Source of the DNA: Favolaschia claudopus
Lineage: Eukaryota; Basidiomycota; Agaricomycetes; Agaricales; Mycenaceae
Assembly: GCA_037176885.1 (NCBI GenBank)
Contig: JAWWNJ010000015.1
Span: forward strand, 1,984,001 to 2,048,000
Direction: 5' to 3'
Length of the DNA stretch: 64,000 bases
Positions 28,498 to 38,780 of this stretch are shown here, in pieces (the stretch's first letter is position 1; each line of letters starts with the position of its first letter). Below the pieces are notes generated by a model. The model saw nothing but the letters and a program-made list of their open reading frames with translations, did no database searches and was not told the DNA's origin. A program made the position numbers and the translations under genes.

Positions 28498-29361
28498 CTA
28501 CAAGATAATACATTTCCTCCTCTCCCTCTCCCTTGGTCTCCCGGGGTTTGGTGCGACTCCTGGTTCTAAATTTCTCGTTTGTCGTAGTGCGCGAACGAGG
28601 TTCGTAAAGACCCGTTCGACATTTTGAGCTGTTTTCGCGGAAGTCTCGATGAAGTCGCAACCAAACTGCCGCGCAAGCGCGGCGCCTTCCTCCTTGGAAA
28701 CCTCGCGCTCGTATGCTTTGTCGGCTTTGTTTCCGACAAGCATAAGAATGGGGTCCCCTCTCTTCGCCCGTCTCACTGACTGGCGGAAAACCTCGAGGCG
28801 GTCGAAAGTTGACCGGGATGCGATGGAATAAACCAGGATGAAACCTTGGCCCTCTCTGGTCGCGCATCGTTGAGCGGGCGGAGCTAGAGACAAAGGATGA
28901 TAAGCACTTACCGCACCCATTGATCCCGGAGTGTCGCGTACTCCTCTGTCGGACGTCGCATTTAATTTGATTCAATAGACGCTGGGGCAAGATAGGTGCA
29001 CGTACCCTGACCGGCAGTATCAATGACTTCCACAAAACACATGCGGTTATCGACAACAAACTGTTTGCGGTATGCGTCTTCTATCGTTGGATCGTAAGTC
29101 TGGAGAGTCCGTTGAGAGGCTGATATTGCGATAATAACTGATCAAAGCACAATACCTCTGCGAGGGGGAGAACCAAGTCAGCAAACAGAGTGGACGGCAG
29201 ACAAATGAGACCTCACCGACGAAACAATTGAGTGTGAACTAGACATTGCGAGTCAGTCAATGTGGACAACGGGGGAAGATGTGGGCTGTGCTAACTTGAA
29301 CGGCTAACGCGGTTTTGCCTACACCACCATCACCAAGGACGGCGACTGTCCATTGATCCAT
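28498..29361 (-). CDS. Ras-family small GTPase with a CAAX box
   Basis: Predicted 191-residue GTPase, switch-like and membrane-attached. Exons 29361-29296, 29238-29217, 29157-29156 (2 nt), 29099-29006, 28945-28912 and 28855-28498. G1 is GDGGVGKT, switch I YDPTIED, G3 DTAGQEEY, G4 NKAD and G5 ETSAK. The C-terminus is basic and ends CIIL, a CAAX box; a final Leu favours geranylgeranylation. The 2-nt exon is inferred: without it the sequence between FV and YDPT cannot be the two residues (E, T) that Ras proteins have there, unless a weak donor adds one extra Gly and makes a 111-nt intron. Subfamily is uncertain; it is close to Ras/Rsr1. Confidence 0.9.
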
Positions 29362-30586
29362 TTTGCTTGTGGTCAAAAGAAGTCGGGGTAGAACCAAGGT
29401 AGGGTTCAAAGAGAAAAGCTGGGAATGAAAGTCGAAGAAGGATCAAGGTAACGCAGGGCCAGACGTCAATAGGAGGACGAAAGGCGAACGAGGCAAAGAC
29501 GAGATAGAGGGAACAATAAAGGGTCGTCCGAGTCGTAGAGGGTCGTAAGAGGGACGCAATGAGCGTTAGCTGACCTGAGATGGCAGAGCTTGAGGGAGCG
29601 CCTTTGGTCTTGTTGTCTGATCCACCCATCATTGAACATTGATGCCTCACCCCATCTCTCCATCACTCACCCACCTCCTCGATTCTGATTATCCACGCGA
29701 AAGGAATATATCTTAGAGTTTGCCTACATATGGCTCTATTTTCACGCCCCTCAATTGTCCAGAACGCCGTGCAAGACAATTGACCCGCGACAATTGACAG
29801 TTCTATCCCCAGTCGCGCGACTCGCCCCCGCTGACTGTGCCTGATCTGGGGTACAAAACACCAACGTCCACAAGGTCCCTTGCCATTCCGGGTCATGAAT
29901 GCAAATTTCCCGCCCCCTTCGTTCTCGACCCCGAGTCGACTGGAATGATTCCATTATCTGCTGATGTGACTGCGCGTTTTCCTCTCGACTTTGTGGTATT
30001 TGACCTGTCGCCACGCTGTTAATTTATCGAGGCTCCCTCGCTAGCACCGGAGGCAAATCAGTCGAATATTAGACCCATGTGTGCCTCCCCAAGCGGATGA
30101 GACTCGGTCCTATCAATAGATCGCTGGCATCGGCTTTATTCGGTGCTCGGACATTCGGGTCGTTCGGCCGTACGCGTGTCGGCCCGTCGGGATGGCGCGG
30201 AGAGGCGCGGAGTCGCTGACGAGCATGCCTTTCGCGACAAGAACAGTGGAATAAAATTGGTGGAAACGTTTTAATGCGTACAACAAATGAGTACACTACG
30301 GTAGTACAGGATTTATCTCTGCTATTTACAGGGATGAATAACTGCACAAAGTCTAGGGTTACGATATACTCCTGCCCAAGAACAATGCGCGCACTGGCGC
30401 TCTATCGTCTATGTGTGCAGCGGGCAGCGGCCCGCCCCATGAGCCCAAGAAAACCTTCAACAGACAGAATGTGCGATAGTGTTCTGTGTGATATTGCTGT
30501 GTTTCGAGTTCCTCTCGCCAAAGCGAATAATTTCATCTGCCACCTAGGTCGTGTGCCTCCCTTCCCCAGCGACGTGCCATAAAGAA
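29362..30586. other. 1.2-kb intergenic region upstream of Ras
   Basis: The part next to Ras is its promoter and 5' untranslated region. The remainder shows no ORF with recognisable protein character and no RNA gene. Around 30420-30580 the plus strand carries open frames that I regard as chance. Confidence 0.4.
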
Positions 30587-30844
30587 TCACTGGCGACCGA
30601 GTTCTGCCTGGGTGAGATTTAGGACGAATGACCCGCGCTGGCTCGCCGGTGGTTGGATCATTTTAACGGGTTTTTTGTTGGCAGCGGGCACCGCGACGGA
30701 CAAAGGCAAGGGTCGAAGGGCACTTGATCGCGGAAACGAATATGCGCGCTGGGGCACCATGCGGGCAGCAGCCGGTCCGGAGGATGAATGGGTGTTAATT
30801 GGATTTGCGAGCGGGGATGAAACTGCGGGACGCGACGCGTGCAT
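30587..30844 (-). CDS. small hypothetical ORF (85 aa)
   Basis: An uninterrupted minus-strand frame starting at an ATG in a strong context (CCACCATG) and rich in Ser/Ala/Pro. It ends ELGRQ. A TATA-like motif lies about 135 bp upstream on the same strand. I recognise no family. The opposite strand has a 107-codon ORF over nearly the same bases, and another ATG (30957) upstream opens a different frame, so the coding status is uncertain. The small size, TATA box and AUG context are the only support. Confidence 0.33.
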   Translation of the reverse strand: MHASRPAVSSPLANPINTHSSSGPAAARMVPQRAYSFPRSSALRPLPLSVAVPAANKKPVKMIQPPASQRGSFVLNLTQAELGRQ

Positions 30845-30978
30845 GGTGGCTGTAGAAGTAAATATGAGAACGGGGAGAGCGAAAAGGTGGGACAAGAATA
30901 AACGGACCCATTATAACGAAGAGGGATGGAGGTAAAGGACAAAGAGTATGAAGGCATTCTGCGGCGTTGGGGCTGGGG

Positions 30979-30987
30979 TTTTATATA
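30979..30987 (-). promoter_or_regulatory. TATA-box-like motif
   Basis: On the minus strand the bases read TATATAAAA, a good TATA box, with no comparable motif next to most other genes here. It is about 90 bp from the inverted-repeat element at 31077. Confidence 0.45.
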
Positions 30988-31067
30988 ATTGAGATCACCG
31001 AACCTTTGGGGATCATTCAGTTTGCTTGGTGTTTGTTGTGGGTAATGAGTAAGCCCCACAAAAGTAT

Positions 31068-31076
31068 GTACCGCCT
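31068..31076 (+). repeat. left copy of a 9-bp target-site duplication
   Basis: The bases GTACCGCCT directly precede the foldback element and reappear exactly after its other end at 31582. A duplication of this size is typical of Mutator-like transposons. Confidence 0.85.
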
Positions 31077-31252
31077 CAGTCTCCTACCCAGCCTCACTTT
31101 CGAGTGTTGGGGAGTCACTGAGGGCGGTAGAACAATGTAAATTCACTATGTGTAAAATCAATTGACAAATTTGATCTTATTACTCCCGAACTTCAAACCC
31201 CCAACACTCTCCAGGGAGGCTGGCATAAAACAACTGTAAACAACATAGCCAC
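31077..31252 (+). repeat. left 176-bp terminal inverted repeat
   Basis: Perfect reverse complement of 31406-31581. Homology stops at 31253, where the next base pair mismatches. Confidence 0.95.
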
Positions 31253-31405
31253 CTGCGTCAACAATTTTCTGCGTTCGCCGGCTCGTCATCTGCCTCGACC
31301 ATATAAAAAATGGGGGGAGCCTTAAAATGTGTTTTTGAGCTGCCTGGGATCTAGAGCCCATTTCTGTGGGCCGCAAAATATCGACAACAAATATTTTTCC
31401 GAAAT

Positions 31406-31581
31406 GTGGCTATGTTGTTTACAGTTGTTTTATGCCAGCCTCCCTGGAGAGTGTTGGGGGTTTGAAGTTCGGGAGTAATAAGATCAAATTTGTCAATTGA
31501 TTTTACACATAGTGAATTTACATTGTTCTACCGCCCTCAGTGACTCCCCAACACTCGAAAGTGAGGCTGGGTAGGAGACTG
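31406..31581 (-). repeat. right 176-bp terminal inverted repeat
   Basis: Perfect reverse complement of 31077-31252, ending immediately before the second target-site copy. Confidence 0.95.
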
Positions 31582-31590
31582 GTACCGCCT
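31582..31590 (+). repeat. right copy of the 9-bp target-site duplication
   Basis: GTACCGCCT, identical to 31068-31076. Confidence 0.85.
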
Positions 31591-32368
31591 TTCATCGTCG
31601 GCAACGTCGTGCTTGGCCCACCCCCGTCTCCGACCCATTCAGAGCCATTCAAACTTGAAACATTTCCCCGCATTGCGTCACAAAAACATTGCTAGCAGCA
31701 GTTCAGAGCAATCCTGGCTTCAGCTTTCTGCTTTTCGACTTGTTCTTGCTCGTCTCTGGCCTATGTTAAGCTTGCTCTCGAACCAAGAACCTGTATCAAG
31801 TCACCACTGGCAATGCACCGGCAATGAATGTAGTGGGAGTTCAAGACGAAGGAGCTTAACCGAAACCGGCCTTCTGCAAGAGCCACCTGCCATTTATGTC
31901 GACACTAGACTCCGTTCCGTCCTACATTCCATCCAGACAGCGTATCGGAACATAGTGTATTCAAACAAGCGTGGGCATTATTCATAAGTAGGACCAACAA
32001 GCAGTAGGTATTGGTGGAGATTAGTGGATTTGGATATCGTGGTGTTGGAAGAACAAACGGTAAGTCCACTGTGCGGAGATAATCGACATACATAGATAGC
32101 CTGCGGAGGTCAGATACGGGGATTGAATCCGCCGATAAATTATTCTGAGCCCGCTCGCCCAAGAATAGGCCGAGGCCTGACCAAAGGCGCTGGCCAAATC
32201 GATCCTTTGGGACGATTCGGGGAAGGTGCCCATAGGATCTGGCCGGAACGGAACGAACGGGATTGTCTCCGCATTCGCTGACTCTAATAGGGTTGTGTAA
32301 GGCCTGCCGGATGTGTTCACCTGGAGGTGCGTTGTTCGCGTGGTGGGATCGACCACCCGACAACCGTC
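31591..32368. other. intergenic region between the MITE and Yippee gene
   Basis: Open frames of 100-150 codons exist on both strands but do not resemble known proteins and overlap each other. Part of it is the 3' flank of the Yippee gene. I see no supported gene. Confidence 0.35.
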
Positions 32369-32860
32369 CTACTGCACATCCACAAGCAGATTGCGCTCCA
32401 GAATATATTTGCCTTCCTTGTATTTCTGCGACGCCTCGTAGGCTTTCTCCTGAAAGAGATATCTAAGAGTCAAATCACAACGCAGTCACTATGACAGAAA
32501 CAAATACATATTTCCAGCCAAGAGTGGTTCCGCACTTGCAGCAGTAGATATCGCGCACGGTGTGGTTCCCAGTAGTCATGAGTCGGTCGCTAGCTTCGCC
32601 CTCGACAACATTAACGCTGAGACGTAATGATCAGTTATTCGGAAACAAAGGGCGGAAGTGGCTCACACTCCGTCGAACAAGTATGCCCGACCATGTTGTC
32701 CATTGAATGACTGGTAAACGAGATATCGGAATAGATTCTATGCTTCCGCAACAGACCCCACCTTGGACCTCATAGAATGGATGGTAGCTAGATGCGTCTT
32801 GCAAGTCGAACAACCGTAGATGCGCTCGCCGGACAGATAACGTCGATAGCTCATGCCCAT
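32369..32860 (-). CDS. Yippee-like zinc-binding protein
   Basis: Predicted 110 residues, exons 32860-32762, 32710-32667, 32616-32508 and 32449-32369. The whole protein is one Yippee domain: CSTC and CCKC supply the two zinc-binding CxxC pairs, with [28 protein letters not shown] and GWKY between or after them. Family members are about 100-130 residues and share this single-domain layout with the Mis18/cereblon fold. The molecular role in fungi is not defined. For the last intron the second of two acceptors is used because it alone joins GWKY to [18 protein letters not shown], as in orthologues. Confidence 0.93.
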
Positions 32861-33311
32861 GATTGATCGCAGTGAGTGGAGTCGAGTACAGACGTTGGTT
32901 TACAGCAGAGCACTGAGTATTGTATGTCCTTAAGAGGCGGGGGAAAGCTGAAGCACTGAGAAGAGACTGCAGGGCACTGCAGGCTCAATGTGGTAGGTAA
33001 CAAGGAACTCTCTGAATGATCGCATTCCATTTCACACTGATCGGTAGGTTTCACCGATTCTGAACGTGTTACACACTCGTCTCCGCTGGTGCTTGATTAT
33101 TCACCGATGATACAATTCGAGGCAAATTAATTCGACCTTTGTAGTACTCGTCGACCGTCAACGATCGCCCACTAATGATGCAATGCTGCTCCATTAATGC
33201 ATCAGCCCGGCAAACTGGCCAAGCTGCGATGTCTATAAGAAAAAAATGCAGCTTGGTTATTATATACAGGGGTATGAGAGTTTCACAGTCCAAAATAAAG
33301 CCGACCACAAA
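32861..33311. other. Yippee promoter region
   Basis: About 450 bp between two minus-strand genes. No ORF is credible; likely the promoter of the Yippee gene and the 3' flank of the HIT gene. Confidence 0.4.
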
Positions 33312-34273
33312 TCAAACACGGATGTCAGGTATCGAGTTCTGTGGCGAGAGTCCCGCCCTCGCAGATAAAACCGTCGGCGTGACTTGTGCTTCCAGGTCCG
33401 CTTCCGTACTCGCTAACCCGACTTCGGAGGTTTCTATACCATCCGCAGTACCGGACCTGGAGCCAGCATCCGGAACCATATCTATGGGCGCGCCTGCCCG
33501 GTTCTCATGGCCTGACTTGATGCGGTTGTTCGTCACTGACTCTCTATTTGCGGACAAGGGAGGAATATATTTAGCAACTAGTTGAGGCTACGACGGAGAG
33601 GACTCACCGTATTTCTGCAATTAAGTCGTCAATCGCGTACCAAGCCATAGGTCCGTAAGCTACGCCGCGGAACCAGCCAACCAAGTCCGACGGTGCGATA
33701 TATGCGTGGGCGTGCAGGTGGTCGGTTACAGGTATTTTTCCGTCCCAAAATGGCGGTGTGATGAAGCCAATTCGGAAATTGGGATTTGGGCGGTACAATG
33801 GTGCTGAAGAGGATGCGGGAGCGGTTGATGAAAGGGGGGAAGTGGGTGGTAACAGGTTATTCAAGAGTCGGGTTGCTAGATTCCTAACATTTACTAGGAG
33901 AGGGAGGTCGGTCGAGGACTGCGGAAGAGTGTTACTTTAAAACACCGGCGGATAATTTTGCACAAGGAACAAACGCACGAGAGTGTAGATGGAGGGAACA
34001 TGAAGACTGTGTCATGGTGTGCGTGAGGGATACATCAGGACCTGCAGACTTGTGTACGCACTTGAACGTGATAATTACATGGCCCTTACTGGACACCGGA
34101 TTGGCTTTTTCTCGGTAGGCCGTAAAGTTATCATCGCGCCAGAGAAACTCGGTTTCCGTTGATCCAGGAGGAAAGGATGGCGAGCGCTCTGAGTTTGGCT
34201 GTACGTGTAGGGCAGCCTTGGAGACTATGCCACACATTGGGCACCCTGGCTTCGCTGGGAAGGGTGAGGACAT
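33312..34273 (-). CDS. HIT-like (histidine triad) protein
   Basis: Predicted 258 residues, exons 34273-34068, 34006-33979, 33918-33608 and 33543-33312. The start has CPMC, a possible zinc knuckle. FLWRDDNFTAY and KGHVIITLHVPSIYTL match the N-terminal strands of HIT folds. The active-site triad reads HLHAHAY near residues 145-151 (H-x-H-x-H). HIT enzymes cleave nucleotide phosphoramidates, dinucleotides or capped fragments; the substrate here is unknown. The last 77 residues are polar and without motif. It is divergent from TRAX, with 131 bp between start codons. Confidence 0.85.
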
Positions 34274-34404
34274 GTTGAAAGAATCCTCAGCAGCTTCAAC
34301 GAGACTTCAAAGTTTGAGGGAGAGGGCGAATACCGGAAGGGTTTGGTAGACACGTGCAAACAGCCTAGTTGGCCCCGGGTAACCTCCGTTGATCTGCTAC
34401 CATC

Positions 34405-35448
34405 ATGGCTAAAGATTCTGTGCTAGACGTTTTCGAGCAATTTCGAGAAGAGATAGACGACGGAAACGACAGAAGAGAGCGTCTCATCAAGGTGACAGCT
34501 GCCCTCAGCCCCGCAGAACTCAGAGAATGACAATCGTCGTTCCCCACGAAAGGCAAGCCGAGATGTAACAAATATCTCCAAGAAATCCATATTTCTGCTC
34601 CATCGTCTTGTCCTCGAAGACTCTACCGACGACCAGGCACTTGCGGCGCGTGCTGCATCGAGTGGGCGCCAAAAGCTCTCAGAAGCTAACGCCATCTTCA
34701 AGAACATGCGAGAGGAACTCATCGGCGACCGTTTCTGGAGGTATCAACGACAGGTTTCGCCCGGGGTCCAAGTAGGCCATGGTATAATATGCTTTCGTTT
34801 CCGTGACGCCCATTCTGCATGTCGTGGCTTAGGAATATATCGAGGCCCTCAGCTTCGCGCACTATGTCGAGCACCATTCGTTGATTAGCTATCAACAGGT
34901 GCAGAATGCTCTTTCCGACAGCGACGGGCTTGTGAGTAAATTATTCCCTGCCGGCTAAGGAGCTCGAGCTATCTAGTTCTTTCCCTTGGCCGTCTCCGAT
35001 TATCTTCTGGGCCTGTCTGATCTCACGGGTGAATTAATGCGCTTTGCCATCTCCAACATTTCTCGGCGGGGAGGTCGACTCAAGGCCAGTGAGGTCTGCG
35101 CCTTTGTAAGAGAATGCAAATCAGGTGCGTTCTCATGTGTTTAGTGCGTCACCTCACTGAGCCATAGCCTAGATTTTGAGCGTTTTACACCCCACATTCG
35201 AGACTTGTCAAAAAAGCAGTATGTGACTGCCAATTCGCTTGAGAAAATCGAAGCCGGTAGGCGCTTCATTGTATACAAGATCAAACTGAAGAGCTCAACC
35301 ATTCGCAGCTGCGTACGCAATTGCTGTTCGGGGCTCAGAATACGACCTGCCACCGGAAAAGTGGGACGATCTCGTCGCCCAAGTCACCACAAGATTCGAT
35401 TTTAATGATCGACGGGAACACGAAGATGGGTACAATGGAAATGTATAA
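34405..35448 (+). CDS. TSNAX: translin-associated factor X (TRAX)
   Basis: Predicted 258 residues, exons 34405-34491, 34553-34771, 34833-34931, 34977-35124, 35173-35256 and 35309-35448. The helical translin fold is clear: FEQFREEIDDGNDRRERLIK, SRDVTNISKKSIFLLHRL, FWRYQRQVSPGVQEYIEALSF, DYLLGLSDLTGELMRFA and SLEKIEAAAYA. TRAX with translin forms the C3PO endoribonuclease; the acidic pair in EYIEA is part of the TRAX catalytic site, and the block RYQRQVSPGVQEYIE favours TRAX over translin. No translin partner is in the window. It converges on the uncharacterised gene at 35539. Confidence 0.92.
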
Positions 35449-35538
35449 ATGTCTTTATATATTGTTTACAAATTTACCCGTGAAACCAACTGACCAAAAC
35501 AGAGAAAAAGGATTTGAAGCGCATATATCTTATGATTG

Positions 35539-37306
35539 TCAACAAATTTTGAGGCTGCCACCGCTGATGCTCGCGAATTCTACCAGGAACAGTCGGTCGC
35601 TCAGTGCCCGGACATCCAAGTCAATGTCGTGCCCATTGAGCTGGATTGGAACACTGCAGGACACAACAGGGTGGTCTGCCTGGAAAAGGATGGTAGTCTG
35701 CCCTCTACCCACATCAACAAGTAGAGAGGAAGCGGATGCGTGGTCAATCGACGTCTTCGGCCTGTCCCTGTCAGAATGCTCTGTCGACACATCCTCTTCC
35801 GGCGGTTCCTGCAACAGTGGTGTCCGCTCGTCGGTGACCCTTTTCTGCGGCGTCTTCAACGGCTGGTCCCACCCAAGGAGACGGCCAATTAACCCGAAAA
35901 TGAACATAAATATCCGGCCGATGAGTGCTATCACTCCCCGCCGCTCAGAAGACGAATGTAGAACCAGATGGGACGAACTCGGCGAAGCCGACCGCTGTGA
36001 TGAGATGGCAGCCGGTAGGTTGAGATAAGAAGGGTCCGGCGACTGCATGAGGACTTCGGAAGGACGATGAGGAAGTGGCCGCAGACGAGGAGAGGGAGGT
36101 GGGGTCGGCAAGGCTTCAGTGTGTGTTGGTAGAGAGTGCGGAGACATGATCCCAACCCACCACCTGTCATGGGTTGGGCCGGCGACATGAGCAGGGCATA
36201 GAAGGAAGTGGCCGCCGGATCGGCTGGCGATGAATGATATATTCTCGCTCCGCCGCTCCTCGATGAATCGAGCCGAGCGGCGAACAGGCGAACACACGAA
36301 AAACGGCGAGTCAGGAGACAACACAGAAGCCAGGCTTTGAACGTTTAGAACACTTCGGAGCACCGAGGCAGAGCTAGCGATTGGAATGATAGACACCTGC
36401 ACCGGACTTTTGGCAGCGATTTCAGTTGCGAGAACGAGGACACCCGGAATATAACTCAGAACTCGGGTTCGAGAAGAAGAGCAAGAGTCGAAGATCTTCG
36501 CGGCGGCAGGATCAATCTCGTCAGAAGATTCCAGCGAGGCAAACAGCAGGGATGGGTTGCCTGAGATCGTGATAGCACCGCGAGGGTTGAAGGCTATTGA
36601 ACCAGAAGCTGTCGCGCCGAAAACCAATGTGGGGGGCAAGAGGGCTGGGTGGCAGAGAGGGCGGGGAACAAGGACAATGAGAGACGAATCCCTAGAGTCC
36701 AATGAGCTGCAAACAAATGGTTGAGGAAGAAAAAACCGACCTCTGATCGCTGATGGGATACTGGATATAATCCGACGGACAAGACAGTCTGGCGACCTCA
36801 ACATCCTGAACTGCGTGGCCATTTGAGTTGTAGCGATGCAGATTACCGTCGGCGGTCCAGTCCTTTTTCAAAACCACTGCATCATCGTGGTTGAGTATCA
36901 GTGTCCCGTTCTGTCCATAGCTCCCAAGCCACTCGATTTCTCCGTTGGAATGCACCAGTCTATAGGTGAAGGAGAAGCGTTGTTCGTTATTGGACGCAGG
37001 GACAGAGAGATCGACCGTTAGAGTAGTCAAGTTTCTCTCCCCGTCGCGGTCAGTGGGGAGCAACGAAAATTCGTTTTCGTCGGATGGGAGCGGCGGAACG
37101 AGCACGAACTCGGCTTCGCCCCAATCACCCCCGCCCGTTGGTATATCCGACCAAACCTGCAGCTTGGCACGCCCATGGGAAAAGACCTCAGAGTCGGCCG
37201 GAGTTGATAAAGTCGCAGAGAAATGTAGGCGAGTTGCAGGCCGTTTCGTCCATCCAGTAGACACCTGAACCGTCTCACCGAGGGCTGGACTGAATGAGAT
37301 GTGCAT
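35539..37306 (-). CDS. uncharacterised basidiomycete-type protein with one membrane segment
   Basis: Predicted 570 residues, exons 37306-36762 and 36706-35539. The N-terminal 150 residues look like a beta-sandwich (alternating hydrophobics, LQVWSDIPTGGGDWGEAEF, YRLVHSNGEIEWLGSYGQNG). A middle region rich in Ser/Ala/Val follows. One hydrophobic helix lies near residues 436-460, then a charged segment and a short folded-looking C-terminus. I do not recognise a named family. The single intron is taken as 55 nt (36707-36761); a 34-nt alternative is also in frame but would be abnormally short. The Met at 37306 is preferred over in-frame non-ATG codons upstream. Confidence 0.72.
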
Positions 37307-37441
37307 GGAGGTGGTAGGCAAGCGGGCAACTGCACCCCTAGTTCACATACGTCCGAGTCGTCAACAACCCTCGTTTTGACTTACTTCACTCCTGAACTTC
37401 TTCATGACGTCAGAAGCGCGATCGATTCTGGAACCTATATT

Positions 37442-38780
37442 CTACAGCCAACCTCCAGCCTGGGCCAAATCTTCGGCCTCCTGCATATCTTCAGCAAGTT
37501 GCTGCAAATCGAGCTCCGAGCCACTGTCGTCTTGGTAGTCCTCATCGTCGTCTCCGTCGTCGTCCGAAATCACCACCCAAATAGCTGGCTTGACTACACC
37601 TTGCGAAGGCTTCTTCCGTCGTTCTTCCGCACCATCTTTCCATTTCCTGGCAGTTTGTTAGAAGCTAGTTTGATAGTCAAAAAGCCAGAGCACTTGCTTC
37701 TGTCGATCGCGAAATTCTGCTAACTTTTCACCGCCCTTCTGCCACACGTGGTCGCCGTACGTTGAAAGCATCTCAATATGCATCTCGACTGTCTTGTCTA
37801 GCGATATATTGGGTGTCATTTGTGTGGCCGCTAGATCCGTTCTACAGAAAGGGCAATCGGTCTTTTTCTGAAAATATCGTCAAGGGAATGCAACTTTCAT
37901 GAAGCGGTTCTAAACCAACCTTCTCTACCACCCATTGCCAGCAGCAGTCGCCACAAAAACTGTGCCCGCAGGGATTTAGAATATGCGCACCCACACTGTG
38001 CACCAGCTAAATCAGTGGTGGAAGATGTGCCTCGTAGAAACTCACAAAAGATCACAACATCTGCGAGGAGAGGTTCAGTCCGAATGTCAGGGTGTCGATC
38101 TTGACTTACATTGGACACGTCAACTCTCCTTCAAAACCAGTCAAAATCACGTCTATTCCCTTCCTCCTTTTGCGCTTGGAACCGGAGCCACTTCGCGACG
38201 ATGCAGACATGTTGCTCTTCCGAGAGGGCGTCAGGATGTCTTCGTCCACAGACCCGGTCCTCCGTCTTTTTGTGCGTTTCGCTGTAAGAACTATGGGCAT
38301 GTGGACGATGTGAATACGAAAAACAATACGTGGGGTAGGTGCAGTTGATACAGCAGAAGGCAGCAGTTGGGATGTAGAAGTTGCGACTGGGTGGGATTGC
38401 ATTTCTTGTGTCCCCCCTGGCTCGATGATATAGCATGTATACCTACGATCCAGTCCTAGTACAAGCTTACCAGCCGATAGCGACCCCACAGACACTGCCG
38501 TACTTGTGGGTGCTAGCGTGGATTGAGTTCCCGGTGCACCTACCCAATGACATGAGCCATGAGTGATCGAAAAAGAGAAAGACTCACTGTTATTATCCAG
38601 CAAGTCCAGTTCCGCGAGAAAAGACGCATCCAGCGGTTCGTTTGGAAAATACTCGGGAGACGAAGGAGCCACCACGGTCTGCGTTGCAGGTGGCGCATTG
38701 AGAAGTTGATCCCAGTCAACATCCTCGGTTCCATCGAAGATATCTGGGATGTTGTCGAATTCGTCCAGTTGCGCGCTCAT
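37442..38780 (-). CDS. RING-finger protein, probable E3 ubiquitin ligase
   Basis: Predicted 328 residues. Exons 38780-38588, 38539-38471, 38416-38330, 38281-38110, 38060-38046 (15 nt), 37995-37920, 37867-37698 and 37646-37442. An acidic N-terminus and a basic patch (KRTKRRR, KRKRRK) precede a C3HC4 RING at about residues 170-225: C-P-x-C, ILNPCGHSFCGDCC, then DCPFCR. The tail is very acidic. The seventh intron starts with GCAAGT (37697) and ends CCAG; only this GC-AG join keeps RQKKWKDGAEE. The first three introns are 48, 54 and 48 nt, contain no in-frame stop and could be retained without breaking the protein. Substrates unknown. Confidence 0.87.

Larger units (their letters stand above)
31077..31581. 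mobile_element. 505-bp foldback MITE, Mutator-like
   Basis: Two 176-bp arms (31077-31252 and 31406-31581) are perfect reverse complements, compared base by base. They enclose 153 bp of unrelated sequence and are flanked by a 9-bp direct duplication. No transposase is encoded, so the element is non-autonomous. Long terminal repeats with a 9-bp duplication fit Mutator-like elements; hAT (8 bp) and piggyBac or Tc1 types (TTAA, TA) do not fit. The ends start CAGTCTCC. Identical arms suggest recent insertion or recent gene conversion. It sits upstream of the small minus-strand ORF and its TATA motif. Confidence 0.9.

Noticed and set aside
30612..30935. Plus-strand ORF of 107 codons
   Set aside because: It is antisense to the small minus-strand ORF, which has the better start context and a TATA motif. 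No family resemblance.
36707..36740. A 34-nt intron in the uncharacterised minus-strand gene
   Set aside because: In frame, but shorter than any other intron in the window; the 55-nt option with the same acceptor is more likely.
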